Source: Candidatus Binatia bacterium (GTDB taxonomy: Bacteria; Desulfobacterota; Binatia; UBA1149; CAITLU01). From it: a DNA stretch of 64,000 nucleotides. A program made the position numbers and the translations under genes. This document shows positions 27,738 to 34,699 of this stretch, in pieces. The stretch covers positions 43,501 to 107,500 of the forward strand of contig DASXOZ010000022.1 of assembly GCA_036493895.1 (NCBI GenBank). Reading direction: 5' to 3'. Under the pieces are notes generated by a model. That model was given only the letters and a program-made list of their open reading frames with translations, searched no databases and was not told the DNA's origin. Each line of letters begins with the position of its first letter. Within the stretch, counting starts at the first letter, position 1.

Positions 27738-28259
27738 GTGATCATCAGGGTCCCCGACCTCAAGGAAGAGGCCCGTCAGTTGCGCTTCCGCCAGCCGGCG
27801 GCGTCGCTGAACACCCTGGTGAATGCGAGCCCCGGCGCCGGCGACCAGCATTTTGCCGAGGACCTGGACGTCGATGCGGAGGTTTATCGCTCCGAGCGCA
27901 ACGTTCACTTCCACGGCGGCATCAAGGGTTCGCTGCGCGCCACCTGCGGGCGCTGCCTCGACGAGTTCGAGAGGCCGCTGGAGCGCGAGTTCCGCTTCGT
28001 GATCCTGCCGCGGGCCGCGGCAAACGACGATGCGGAAGATGACGAGGGCGTCGATCACTACAGCGGTGACGAGCTCGACCTTGGCCCGCTGGTTTGCGAG
28101 CAGGCCCTGCTGGCCCTGGATTCCCTGCCGCTTTGCTCGCAGGAGTGCCGGGGACTTTGCGCGGGATGCGGAGCGAACCTGAATCGCGAAGCGTGCCGTT
28201 GCCAGGCTGCCAGGCCGATGGGAAAGCTCGGTGGCATGGAGAGCCTGAAGAAGCTCTGA
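27738..28259 (+). CDS. yceD: YceD/DUF177 family protein (23S rRNA accumulation)
   Basis: 173 aa from the GTG at 27738 (GGAG about 7 nt upstream); a GTG at 27672 would add 22 residues. Core features of DUF177: GSLRATCGRCLDEFERPL, an acidic low-complexity segment (NDDAEDDEG), then the Cys cluster LCSQECRGLCAGCGANLN. The four or more cysteines may bind a metal. It sits directly before rpmF, the standard order, fitting its proposed role in large-subunit rRNA maturation. Confidence 0.85.
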   Translation: MIIRVPDLKEEARQLRFRQPAASLNTLVNASPGAGDQHFAEDLDVDAEVYRSERNVHFHGGIKGSLRATCGRCLDEFERPLEREFRFVILPRAAANDDAEDDEGVDHYSGDELDLGPLVCEQALLALDSLPLCSQECRGLCAGCGANLNREACRCQAARPMGKLGGMESLKKL

Positions 28260-28286
28260 CGAGGCAAAGTCGAGCACGGCTGGCAC

Positions 28287-28349
28287 GATGAGAAAGATGA
28301 GAAAGATGAGAAAGATGAGACAGCTGAGAAAGCTGAGACGGATGAGAAG
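28287..28349 (+). repeat. 9-bp tandem repeat in rpmF leader (7 units)
   Basis: GATGAGAAA three times, then GATGAGACA, GCTGAGAAA, GCTGAGACG and GATGAGAAG, with no interruption. It fills the middle of the 134-nt gap between yceD and rpmF. The purine-only strand is unlike the surrounding GC-rich DNA. It overlaps a 24-codon reading frame. Confidence 0.85.
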
Positions 28350-28362
28350 GCGAGCAGGGTAA
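28288..28362 (+). CDS. Possible 24-codon AGA-rich leader micro-ORF upstream of rpmF
   Basis: ATG to TAA reading frame of 24 codons made by the 9-bp repeat: a basic peptide of the form (MRK)3-MRQ-LRK-LRR-MRR-RAG. Seven AGA codons and one AGG appear, rare choices in this GC-rich genome, which otherwise uses CGC/CGT. The stop is 31 nt before the rpmF ATG. No clear Shine-Dalgarno precedes it. It may be a regulatory leader peptide or just a by-product of the repeat. Confidence is low. Confidence 0.25.
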   Translation: MRKMRKMRKMRQLRKLRRMRRRAG

Positions 28363-28393
28363 GCAAGCCCGCAAGCTCGAGGAGGAAGAAGAG

Positions 28394-28576
28394 ATGCCGG
28401 TCCCGAAGCGAAGGACGTCGAAGTCGAAGAAGAACAAGCGCAGGGCCCACGACTTCCTGACGCCTGTCCAGCTCGTTGCGTGCCCGAATTGCGGCGAGCG
28501 CACGCTGCCGCATCGCGCGTGCCGTGGCTGCGGTCACTACAAGGGTCGCCGAGTCATCGAGACCGCCGAGGCCTGA
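28394..28576 (+). CDS. rpmF: 50S ribosomal protein L32
   Basis: 60 aa, full length. Begins [20 protein letters not shown] and carries the intact zinc ribbon [18 protein letters not shown] (C+ form with four Cys). A strong Shine-Dalgarno (GAGGAGGAAG) lies just upstream. Usual downstream partners plsX and fabH are missing; acpP follows after 206 nt. Confidence 0.95.
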   Translation: MPVPKRRTSKSKKNKRRAHDFLTPVQLVACPNCGERTLPHRACRGCGHYKGRRVIETAEA

Positions 28577-28662
28577 ACGCCGGCGCGGGCGCGGGTCGCG
28601 TGGCAACGGCGGCGAAAGGACGCCTGCTGCGACCGCACCGCTTTTCCTGCACGGCCGCTGCC

Positions 28663-28691
28663 TTGCAAGACGGCACAGGGCTTTATATGAG
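28663..28691 (+). promoter_or_regulatory. Candidate sigma70-like promoter for acpP
   Basis: TTGCAA at 28663-28668 followed by an AT-rich patch TTTATATGA (28682-28690), the only such patch in the 206-nt rpmF-acpP gap; spacing is 15 to 17 nt depending on the hexamer chosen. It would place a start about 90 nt before acpP. The patch also lies in a small GGGCT/AGCCC inverted repeat. Confidence 0.35.
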
Positions 28692-28782
28692 CCCTTCCTT
28701 CGGGAGGCTTCGGCCAGTCTTCCGCAGGCATCCGACCATCGGTGCGCCGGATGCGCCCGTACCGCAGAAGGGAGATGTTCCG

Positions 28783-29013
28783 ATGTCCGCAACCGAACGT
28801 GTCGTCGAGATCATCTGCGACCAGCTGACTCTCGACCCGTCCCAGGTCACGCCCGACTCCTCGTTCCTCGAGGACCTCGGCGCCGATTCCCTCGACATCG
28901 TCCAGCTCATCATGGCCCTGGAAGAAGAGTACGGCCTGGAGATCTCGGACGAAGACGCCGAAAAGATCCGTACCGTCCAGGACATCGTCGACTTCATCGA
29001 CAACCGCAAGTAG
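28783..29013 (+). CDS. acpP: Acyl carrier protein
   Basis: 76 aa, acidic, full length. Phosphopantetheine is attached at the Ser of [11 protein letters not shown]. Start chosen at the ATG with AAGGGAG 9 nt upstream; the reading frame is open much further 5' but that part overlaps rpmF out of frame. Carries acyl chains for fatty acid synthesis and for LpxD. Followed after 8 nt by rpiB. Confidence 0.95.
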   Translation: MSATERVVEIICDQLTLDPSQVTPDSSFLEDLGADSLDIVQLIMALEEEYGLEISDEDAEKIRTVQDIVDFIDNRK

Positions 29014-29021
29014 AGGCCGCG

Positions 29022-29495
29022 GTGGCCTCCGGCGCGACAAGGTTCCTCGTCGCCAGCGACCACGCAGCCCTCGAGGCGAAGAGCGTCGTCCTCGACGAGC
29101 TTCGAGCCTGCGGCGTCACTGTGGCCGACCTCGGTCCGCACAGCCGCGAATCCGTCGACTATCCGGACTACGCCGAGGCGCTGGCTCGCAAGGTCGCCGG
29201 CGCAGAGGCCGACCGCGGCGTGCTGCTGTGCGGGTCGGGCATCGGGATGTCGATCGCGGCCAACAAGGTCGACGGCATCCGCGCCGCCCTCGTCCACGAC
29301 GTCACCGGTGCCGCCCTTTCGCGCCAGCACAACGATGCCAACGTGCTCGTCCTCGGTGGCGGGATGCTCGGCGAAAGACTGATTCGCGAGATCGTCCGGA
29401 CTTGGGTAAACAGCGGGTTCGACGGCGGCCGCCACCAGCAGCGGATCGACAAGATCCGCCGCATCGAGCGGCAGCGCGGCGCAAGCGGCGCGTGA
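29022..29495 (+). CDS. rpiB: Ribose-5-phosphate isomerase B
   Basis: 157 aa from the GTG 8 nt after acpP. Interconverts ribose-5-P and ribulose-5-P. LacAB/RpiB fold: FLVASDHAALEAKS, SVDYPDYAEALA, and the active-site Cys loop GVLLCGSGIGMSIAANK, then RAALVHDVTGAALSRQHNDANVL. Ribulose-5-P is also the substrate of RibB. Supplies pentose for PRPP used by HisG. Confidence 0.92.
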   Translation: MASGATRFLVASDHAALEAKSVVLDELRACGVTVADLGPHSRESVDYPDYAEALARKVAGAEADRGVLLCGSGIGMSIAANKVDGIRAALVHDVTGAALSRQHNDANVLVLGGGMLGERLIREIVRTWVNSGFDGGRHQQRIDKIRRIERQRGASGA

Positions 29496-29543
29496 GCGCC
29501 AGTCGCATCCGGCGCATCGGCGCCAGCTGGCATCCGGCGCTGG
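29496..29543 (+). repeat. Imperfect 24-bp direct repeat between rpiB and glyA (2 units)
   Basis: Two adjacent copies sharing GCGCCAG...GCATCCGGCGC (29496-29519 and 29520-29543), then GGGCGCCG. Each copy contains CCGGCGC/GCGCC complements, so folded structures are possible. It fills most of the 87-nt gap before glyA. Confidence 0.6.
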
Positions 29544-29582
29544 GGCGCCGTTAGAAAAGACGTTGGCGATGAGGGCAAAGGC

Positions 29583-30836
29583 GTGAACTTTCTCGAGACG
29601 ACCGATCCGGAGATCTGGACCGCGATCCGCCAGGAGGGACGGCGCCAGGAGCTGAACCTCGAGCTGATCGCGTCCGAGAACGCCGTCAGCGAAGCCGTGC
29701 TCGAGGCCGTCGGGTCGGTGCTGACCAACAAGTACGCCGAAGGCTATCCGGGCAGGCGTTATTACGGCGGCTGCGAGTACGTCGACGTCGTCGAAGAGCT
29801 CGCGATTACCAGGGCGAAGCAGCTGTTCGGCGCCGACCACGTCAACGTCCAGCCCCATTCGGGAAGCCAGGCCAACATGGCGGTCTACTTCTCGACGCTG
29901 GCGCCGGGCGACACGATCCTTGCGATGAACCTCTCGCACGGCGGTCACCTCACGCACGGCAGCCCCGTCAATTTCTCCGGTCGCTTCTTCCAGATCGTCC
30001 CTTACGGGGTGGGCGAGGGCGACCACCGCATCGACTACGACCAGCTTCGCGCGCTGGCGCGCCAGCACCGTCCGAAGATGATCGTCGCCGGCCACAGCGC
30101 TTATCCGCGCCAGCTCGATTTCGCCGCCTTCCGCAGCATCGCCGACGAAGTCGGCGCGCTGCTGATGGCCGACATCGCGCACGTTGCCGGCCTCGTCGTC
30201 GCCGGGCTGCACCCGTCGCCGGTCCCGTACTGCGACTTCGTCACGACGACCACGCACAAGACGCTGCGCGGCCCGCGCGGAGGCCTGATCCTCTGCAAGG
30301 CAGACCACGCGAAGAAAATCGACTCGTCGATCTTCCCCGGCAACCAGGGCGGCCCGCTGATGCACGTGATCGCAGGAAAAGCCGTGGCGTTCCTCGAGGC
30401 CCTGCGCCCCGAGTTCCGCACCTACCAGCAGGGCATCCTCGACAACGCCCAGGCGCTCGCGTCGGGCTTGATGGAGGAGGGATTCCGCCTGGTCTCCGGC
30501 GGCACCGAGAACCACCTCATGCTGCTCGATCTTCGCGACACCGAGATCACCGGCAAGAAGGCGCAGGAGTGCCTCGATGCCGCGCGCATCACGACCAACC
30601 GCAACACCGTGCCGTTCGATCCGCGCTCCCCGTTCGTGACGTCGGGAGTCCGCATCGGCACGCCCGCGGTGACGACGCGAGGAATGATGCAGCCGCAAAT
30701 GCGCGAGATCGCGCACCTCGTCGCCCGTGCGCTTGCCGCGCCCGAAGACGCGGTTGCGCTGACGGCCGTCGCGCGCGACGTCGAACAGCTGTGCCGGCGC
30801 TTCCCGATCTATCCGGCGCGCGCCTTCGCGTCCTGA
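29583..30836 (+). CDS. glyA: Serine hydroxymethyltransferase
   Basis: 417 aa, full length. PLP enzyme converting serine plus THF to glycine plus 5,10-methylene-THF. Motifs: [40 protein letters not shown], and the PLP lysine in [17 protein letters not shown] start. Lies between rpiB and nrdR, a common arrangement. Provides the one-carbon units that PurU, PurN and the cyclo-ligase at 63.4 kb also handle. Confidence 0.96.
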   Translation: MNFLETTDPEIWTAIRQEGRRQELNLELIASENAVSEAVLEAVGSVLTNKYAEGYPGRRYYGGCEYVDVVEELAITRAKQLFGADHVNVQPHSGSQANMAVYFSTLAPGDTILAMNLSHGGHLTHGSPVNFSGRFFQIVPYGVGEGDHRIDYDQLRALARQHRPKMIVAGHSAYPRQLDFAAFRSIADEVGALLMADIAHVAGLVVAGLHPSPVPYCDFVTTTTHKTLRGPRGGLILCKADHAKKIDSSIFPGNQGGPLMHVIAGKAVAFLEALRPEFRTYQQGILDNAQALASGLMEEGFRLVSGGTENHLMLLDLRDTEITGKKAQECLDAARITTNRNTVPFDPRSPFVTSGVRIGTPAVTTRGMMQPQMREIAHLVARALAAPEDAVALTAVARDVEQLCRRFPIYPARAFAS

Positions 30837-30887
30837 ACCGGACACCTTGCGCAGCGCGGATAGCAAGGGGCGCCGGCTGTAAGCGCA

Positions 30888-31370
30888 ATGCGATGCCCCT
30901 ATTGCCAGCACGGTGACGACCGTGTCGTCGACTCCCGCGAGGTGGGCGACGGCAGCGTGACGCGGCGGCGCCGCGAGTGCCAGGCCTGCAAGCGCCGCTT
31001 CACGACGTACGAGCACGTCGACGTCGTCATGCCCATGGTCGTCAAGAAGGACGGCCGCCGCGAACCCTGGGACCGCGCCAAGCTCGAAGCCGGCTTTCAC
31101 AAGGCCTGCGAGAAGAGGCCCGTGCCCACCGAAGCGATCGACGAAGGAGTCGGCGCCATCGAACGATCGGTGCAGGAGCGCGGCCTTCGCGAGATTCGCA
31201 GCGCCGAGGTCGGCGAGCAGGTGATGGAGACCCTGAAGACTCTCGACGAAGTGGCCTACGTGCGCTTCGCTTCGGTCTATCGCTCCTTCCGCGACATTGC
31301 CGAGTTCCAGCGCACCGTGGAGAACCTCGTCAGCGAACGCGGTCGCGGCGGAGGCGGATCGGGCAAATGA
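30888..31370 (+). CDS. nrdR: NrdR transcriptional repressor of ribonucleotide reductase
   Basis: 160 aa. N-terminal zinc ribbon [18 protein letters not shown]...[16 protein letters not shown] (Cys pairs C3/C6 and two near 31-34), then the ATP-cone domain [17 protein letters not shown] with [25 protein letters not shown]. Binds NrdR boxes upstream of nrd genes, using ATP/dATP. The stop overlaps ribD (ATGA), linking it to the riboflavin genes. Confidence 0.95.
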   Translation: MRCPYCQHGDDRVVDSREVGDGSVTRRRRECQACKRRFTTYEHVDVVMPMVVKKDGRREPWDRAKLEAGFHKACEKRPVPTEAIDEGVGAIERSVQERGLREIRSAEVGEQVMETLKTLDEVAYVRFASVYRSFRDIAEFQRTVENLVSERGRGGGGSGK

Positions 31371-32527
31371 GCGCCGGTGCGCACGACAAGCCCCTCAAGC
31401 GCAGCGGCGGCGCCGCGACCAGGCGCGACACGAAAGCGGGCGCAGGGCGCGTCGACGACGAGCGCTGGATGCGCGAGGCCTTGGCGGAAGGGGCGCGGGG
31501 GCTCGGGCGCACCACTCCAAATCCCGCGGTGGGCTGCGTGATCGTGCGGGGCGGGCGCGAAATCGCACGCGGATTTTATGCAGGCGGCGGCGGTCCCCAC
31601 GCCGAAGCGAATGCTCTTGCGGCTGCCGGATCCGGCGCGCGCGGAGCCACTGCTTACGTCACACTCGAGCCTCACGACCACCACGGCCGCACGCCTCCGT
31701 GCACGCTGGCACTGATCGCAGCAGGTGTGTCGCGCGTCGTCGTCGGCTGCATCGATCCCAATCCCAAGGTTCGCGGGCGCGGCGTCCGCACGCTCAAACG
31801 CGCGGGCATCGACGTTGTCACCGGCGTGCTCGGCGGCGAATGCGCGGAGCTCATCCGCGGATATGCGAGCGTGATCGCGCGCGGACGTCCGCTCGTGCAC
31901 CTGAAGCTGGCCGCGACACTCGACGGGCGGATCGCGGCCGCCGGCGGCGACTCGAAGTGGATCACCGGGGAGCCCGCTCGCGCGCTCGTGCAGCAGCTTC
32001 GACTCCGCGCCGAGGCCGTGCTGGTCGGCATCGGAACCGTGCTGGCCGACGATCCGCGCCTGTCGTGCCGGATCCGCGGCGCCGCGCAGCCGCTTCGCGT
32101 CATCCTCGACCCCGATCTTCGCACGCCGCCGCAGGCCCGTCTTCTGCGAGGCCAAGGTCGCGCCATGCTCGTCTGCTCGCCGTCGGCGCCGGCCGGGCGG
32201 CGCCGGCGCCTCGAAGCAGCCGGGGCCGAAATCGAGAGCCTCGACTCCCGCGGCCGTCGCGGCTGGCAACGCCTGCTCGGGATGCTAAGCCGTCGCGGAG
32301 TGATGGAGCTTCTCGTTGAAGGTGGATCGTCGGTTGCGGCCTCTGCGATCGGTGCCGGCGTCGTCGACCGCTATTCGATCTTCGTGGCGCCTCGACTCCT
32401 CGGCGGCGACGGCACACCGATGATCGCCTCCCTCGGCGTGCGCCGCGCCGGCGCTGCGCTGCGTCTTCGCACGCGCGCGTTCGCAGCGGTCGGCGAGGAT
32501 TTCCTGTGGGAAGGGGAGCCGTCGTGA
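31367..32527 (+). CDS. ribD: Bifunctional riboflavin deaminase/reductase, altered zinc site
   Basis: 386 aa from the ATG overlapping the nrdR stop. Deaminase domain (about 31-175): HAE at 78-80 gives the zinc His and catalytic Glu. The usual [13 protein letters not shown] reads [13 protein letters not shown], so one of the two zinc Cys is His103 while Cys112 remains. The reductase domain (about 180-386) has [37 protein letters not shown] and [13 protein letters not shown]. An unusual 30-residue basic N-terminal extension precedes the fold. Followed directly by ribBA with no ribE between. Confidence 0.92.
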   Translation: MSAGAHDKPLKRSGGAATRRDTKAGAGRVDDERWMREALAEGARGLGRTTPNPAVGCVIVRGGREIARGFYAGGGGPHAEANALAAAGSGARGATAYVTLEPHDHHGRTPPCTLALIAAGVSRVVVGCIDPNPKVRGRGVRTLKRAGIDVVTGVLGGECAELIRGYASVIARGRPLVHLKLAATLDGRIAAAGGDSKWITGEPARALVQQLRLRAEAVLVGIGTVLADDPRLSCRIRGAAQPLRVILDPDLRTPPQARLLRGQGRAMLVCSPSAPAGRRRRLEAAGAEIESLDSRGRRGWQRLLGMLSRRGVMELLVEGGSSVAASAIGAGVVDRYSIFVAPRLLGGDGTPMIASLGVRRAGAALRLRTRAFAAVGEDFLWEGEPS

Positions 32528-33795
32528 AACGCTCCGCCAGCAGTCGCCCGGCCGACCTCGACGCTGCGATCCGCGAGATCGCGCGCGGACGGGGCGTCAT
32601 CCTCTACGACGAGAACCGGCCCGAGAGCGGCGGCTACCTGTGCGCGAGCGCGCGTCGCATCACGGCCGAAATGGTCAACCTGATGGCGGGGCGCGCAGGC
32701 GGCCTCATCTGCCTGGCCGTGCACGAGGATCGTCTTCGCAGCCTCGGAATTCCGCTGCTGGTCGCGGACACCCCGTTTCGCCAGGGGCACGCCTTCGGCG
32801 CATCGATCGAGGCTTCGCGCGGCGTGACGACGGGCATCTCGGCCGCCGACCGTGCCGCAACGATCCAGGTCGCCAGCGCACCGGACGCGAGCCCGGCGGA
32901 CCTGGTCATGCCGGGCCACGTGTTCCCGATCCAGGTCCGAAGCGGAGGAGTGCTCGTACGTGCCGACGCGGCGGCCGCAGCCTCGGACGTGTGCTCGCTG
33001 GCCGGCGAGTCCGATTCCGCCGCGCTCTGCGCAGTTCTCGACGCCGACGGCGAGCTTGCCGGCCCGGACTCCCTGCGAGAGCTGGCCACGGAGTTCGGTT
33101 TCGTGATGCTGCCGATCGGTGCAGTCGTCGCCCATCGCCTGGCTACCGAGCTCGTCGTGGACCGCATCGTCGAGCGCGAGATCGAAAGCGGCTACGGCGG
33201 TCGTTTTCGCGCGATCGTCTACCGCAACGACTTCGATCACGACGAGCACATGGCGCTCGTGGCGGGAGACCTTTCCGGCGACGAGTCGGTCACGGTGCGC
33301 GTGCACTCGCAATGCCTGACGGGAGACGTGTTCGGATCCACGCGCTGCGACTGCGGCGACCAGCTCCACCTGGCAATGGACACGATCTCGCGCGAAGGCC
33401 GCGGCATCATCGTCTACATGCACCAGGAAGGGCGCGGCATCGGCCTTGCGAACAAGGTGCGGGCCTACGAGCTGCAGGACCGCGGCCGCGACACGGTGCA
33501 GGCCAACCTCGACCTCGGCTTCGGCGAGGACCTGCGCGACTACGGGATCACGGCGCAGATCCTCAAGGACCTCGGCGTGCGCCGCGTGCGCTTGCTGACG
33601 AACAACCCGCGCAAAGTCGCGAGCCTCGAGCGTTACGGCATCACCGTCACCGAGCGGCGCCCGATCGAGATCCCCGCCCACGAGGACAACATCGCGTACC
33701 TGCGCACCAAGCGGCGCAAGCTCGGCCACCTGCTCGAAGTGCAGCCCGGCAGCGCCGATCCGGCAGATCCGGCAGATCCGGAGGGAGAGTCATGA
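32524..33795 (+). CDS. ribBA: RibBA fusion: GTP cyclohydrolase II intact, DHBP synthase half degenerate
   Basis: 423 aa from the GTG overlapping the ribD stop. The C-terminal GTP cyclohydrolase II domain (about 225-410) keeps its zinc Cys set HSQCLTGD and RCDCGDQL (264, 275, 277), HQEGRGIGL, RAYELQD and LLTNNPRK. The N-terminal domain has the DHBP-synthase fold (GVTTGISAADRAATI, PGHVFPIQ, GGVLVR), but its catalytic residues are replaced: RENEGD is RPESGG (32-37), the GHTEA metal/base site is ADAAA (147-151), and the CE acid is CA (169-170). So this half is probably inactive. The 3' end has a 9-bp repeat encoding DPADPADPE. Confidence 0.9.
   Translation: MKRSASSRPADLDAAIREIARGRGVILYDENRPESGGYLCASARRITAEMVNLMAGRAGGLICLAVHEDRLRSLGIPLLVADTPFRQGHAFGASIEASRGVTTGISAADRAATIQVASAPDASPADLVMPGHVFPIQVRSGGVLVRADAAAAASDVCSLAGESDSAALCAVLDADGELAGPDSLRELATEFGFVMLPIGAVVAHRLATELVVDRIVEREIESGYGGRFRAIVYRNDFDHDEHMALVAGDLSGDESVTVRVHSQCLTGDVFGSTRCDCGDQLHLAMDTISREGRGIIVYMHQEGRGIGLANKVRAYELQDRGRDTVQANLDLGFGEDLRDYGITAQILKDLGVRRVRLLTNNPRKVASLERYGITVTERRPIEIPAHEDNIAYLRTKRRKLGHLLEVQPGSADPADPADPEGES
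33757..33783 (+). repeat. 9-bp tandem repeat at 3' end of ribBA (3 units)
   Basis: GATCCGGCA twice, then GATCCGGAG, encoding the acidic tail DPADPADPE. Immediately precedes the ribH start at 33792. Nine bases keep the frame. Confidence 0.8.
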
Positions 33796-34253
33796 GCGCC
33801 GCGCCCGATCGCATCGCGATCGTCGTCAGCCGCTTCAACCGCGCGGTCACCGACAATCTTCTCGAGGGCGCGCGCGAAGCCGTCACCAGGCTCGGCGTCG
33901 TCTGCGACGACGTGGACGTCTATACGGTGCCGGGTGCGTTCGAGCTTCCTCTGCTCGCGCGCGAGGCCGCGCGCAGCGAACGCTACTCCGCGGTGGTCTG
34001 TCTCGGCGCCGTCATTCGCGGCGAGACTCCGCATTTCGAGTACGTCTGCCAGCAGGCGGCGGCCGGCATCGCGCAGGTCGCCATCGACACCGGCAAGCCG
34101 GTCGCCTTCGGAGTTCTGACGACGGACGACACCACGCAGGCGCTCGAAAGAGCCGGAGGCTCGGTCGGGAACAAGGGCTACGAGGCCGTCGTCACCGCAG
34201 TCGAGACGCTGGCGACGATCCGGCAGGTGCGCAGCGGCGGGAGCCACCGGTGA
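33792..34253 (+). CDS. ribH: 6,7-dimethyl-8-ribityllumazine synthase
   Basis: 153 aa, start overlapping the ribBA stop (ATGA). Condenses DHBP with the ribitylamino-uracil to lumazine. Motifs: IVVSRFNRAVTDNLLEGA, VPGAFELPLLA, the catalytic His in AVIRGETPHFEYVC, GVLTTDDTTQALERAGG and GNKGYEA. It needs DHBP, whose local producer (RibB) looks inactive. GTGA overlap with nusB. Confidence 0.95.
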   Translation: MSAAPDRIAIVVSRFNRAVTDNLLEGAREAVTRLGVVCDDVDVYTVPGAFELPLLAREAARSERYSAVVCLGAVIRGETPHFEYVCQQAAAGIAQVAIDTGKPVAFGVLTTDDTTQALERAGGSVGNKGYEAVVTAVETLATIRQVRSGGSHR

Positions 34254-34699
34254 GCCGACCGTCGCGGCGCCGGGCCCGCGAGGCCGCGCTCCAGCTTCTG
34301 TACCAGGTCGACCTCACGGGCGACCACGGAGACGAAGCGATCGCCGCGTACTGGAGCTCCTGGCCCGAGGCCAGCGAGGACGAGCGTACTCGCGAATTCG
34401 CCGAGCAGCTGGTGCGCCACGTGCTCGACGACGAAGCGAAGATCGACGCCGCCATCGATGCCGCAGCAGCCAACTGGGACCTCGACCGTTTCTCGCGCGT
34501 GGACCTGAACCTGCTGCGCCTGGCCGTCGGTGAGCTGCTCGCGTCACCCGAAGTGCCCGCCCCGGTCGTGATCAACGAGGCTGTCGAGATCGCGCACCGC
34601 TTCTCGGACGAGAAAGCGGCGTCCTTCATCAACGGCGTGCTCGACAGGGTGGCGCGCGACGCCGGTCGCATCGCCGGTGTGCGGGGAGTCGGACGATGA
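34250..34699 (+). CDS. nusB: Transcription antitermination factor NusB
   Basis: 149 aa, full length, all-helical. RRRAREAALQLLYQVDLTG opens the RNA-binding face; FSRVDLNLLRLAVGELL and VVINEAVEIAHRFSDEKAASFINGVLDRV form the conserved C-terminal bundle. Binds boxA RNA with NusE in rRNA antitermination. The ribH-nusB pairing is widespread. Coupled to leuS by an ATGA overlap. Confidence 0.95.
   Translation: MSRPSRRRAREAALQLLYQVDLTGDHGDEAIAAYWSSWPEASEDERTREFAEQLVRHVLDDEAKIDAAIDAAAANWDLDRFSRVDLNLLRLAVGELLASPEVPAPVVINEAVEIAHRFSDEKAASFINGVLDRVARDAGRIAGVRGVGR

Noticed and set aside
28480..28782. N-terminal extension of acpP
   Set aside because: ACP is about 76 aa; the extension overlaps rpmF out of frame, and a good ribosome site marks ATG 28783.
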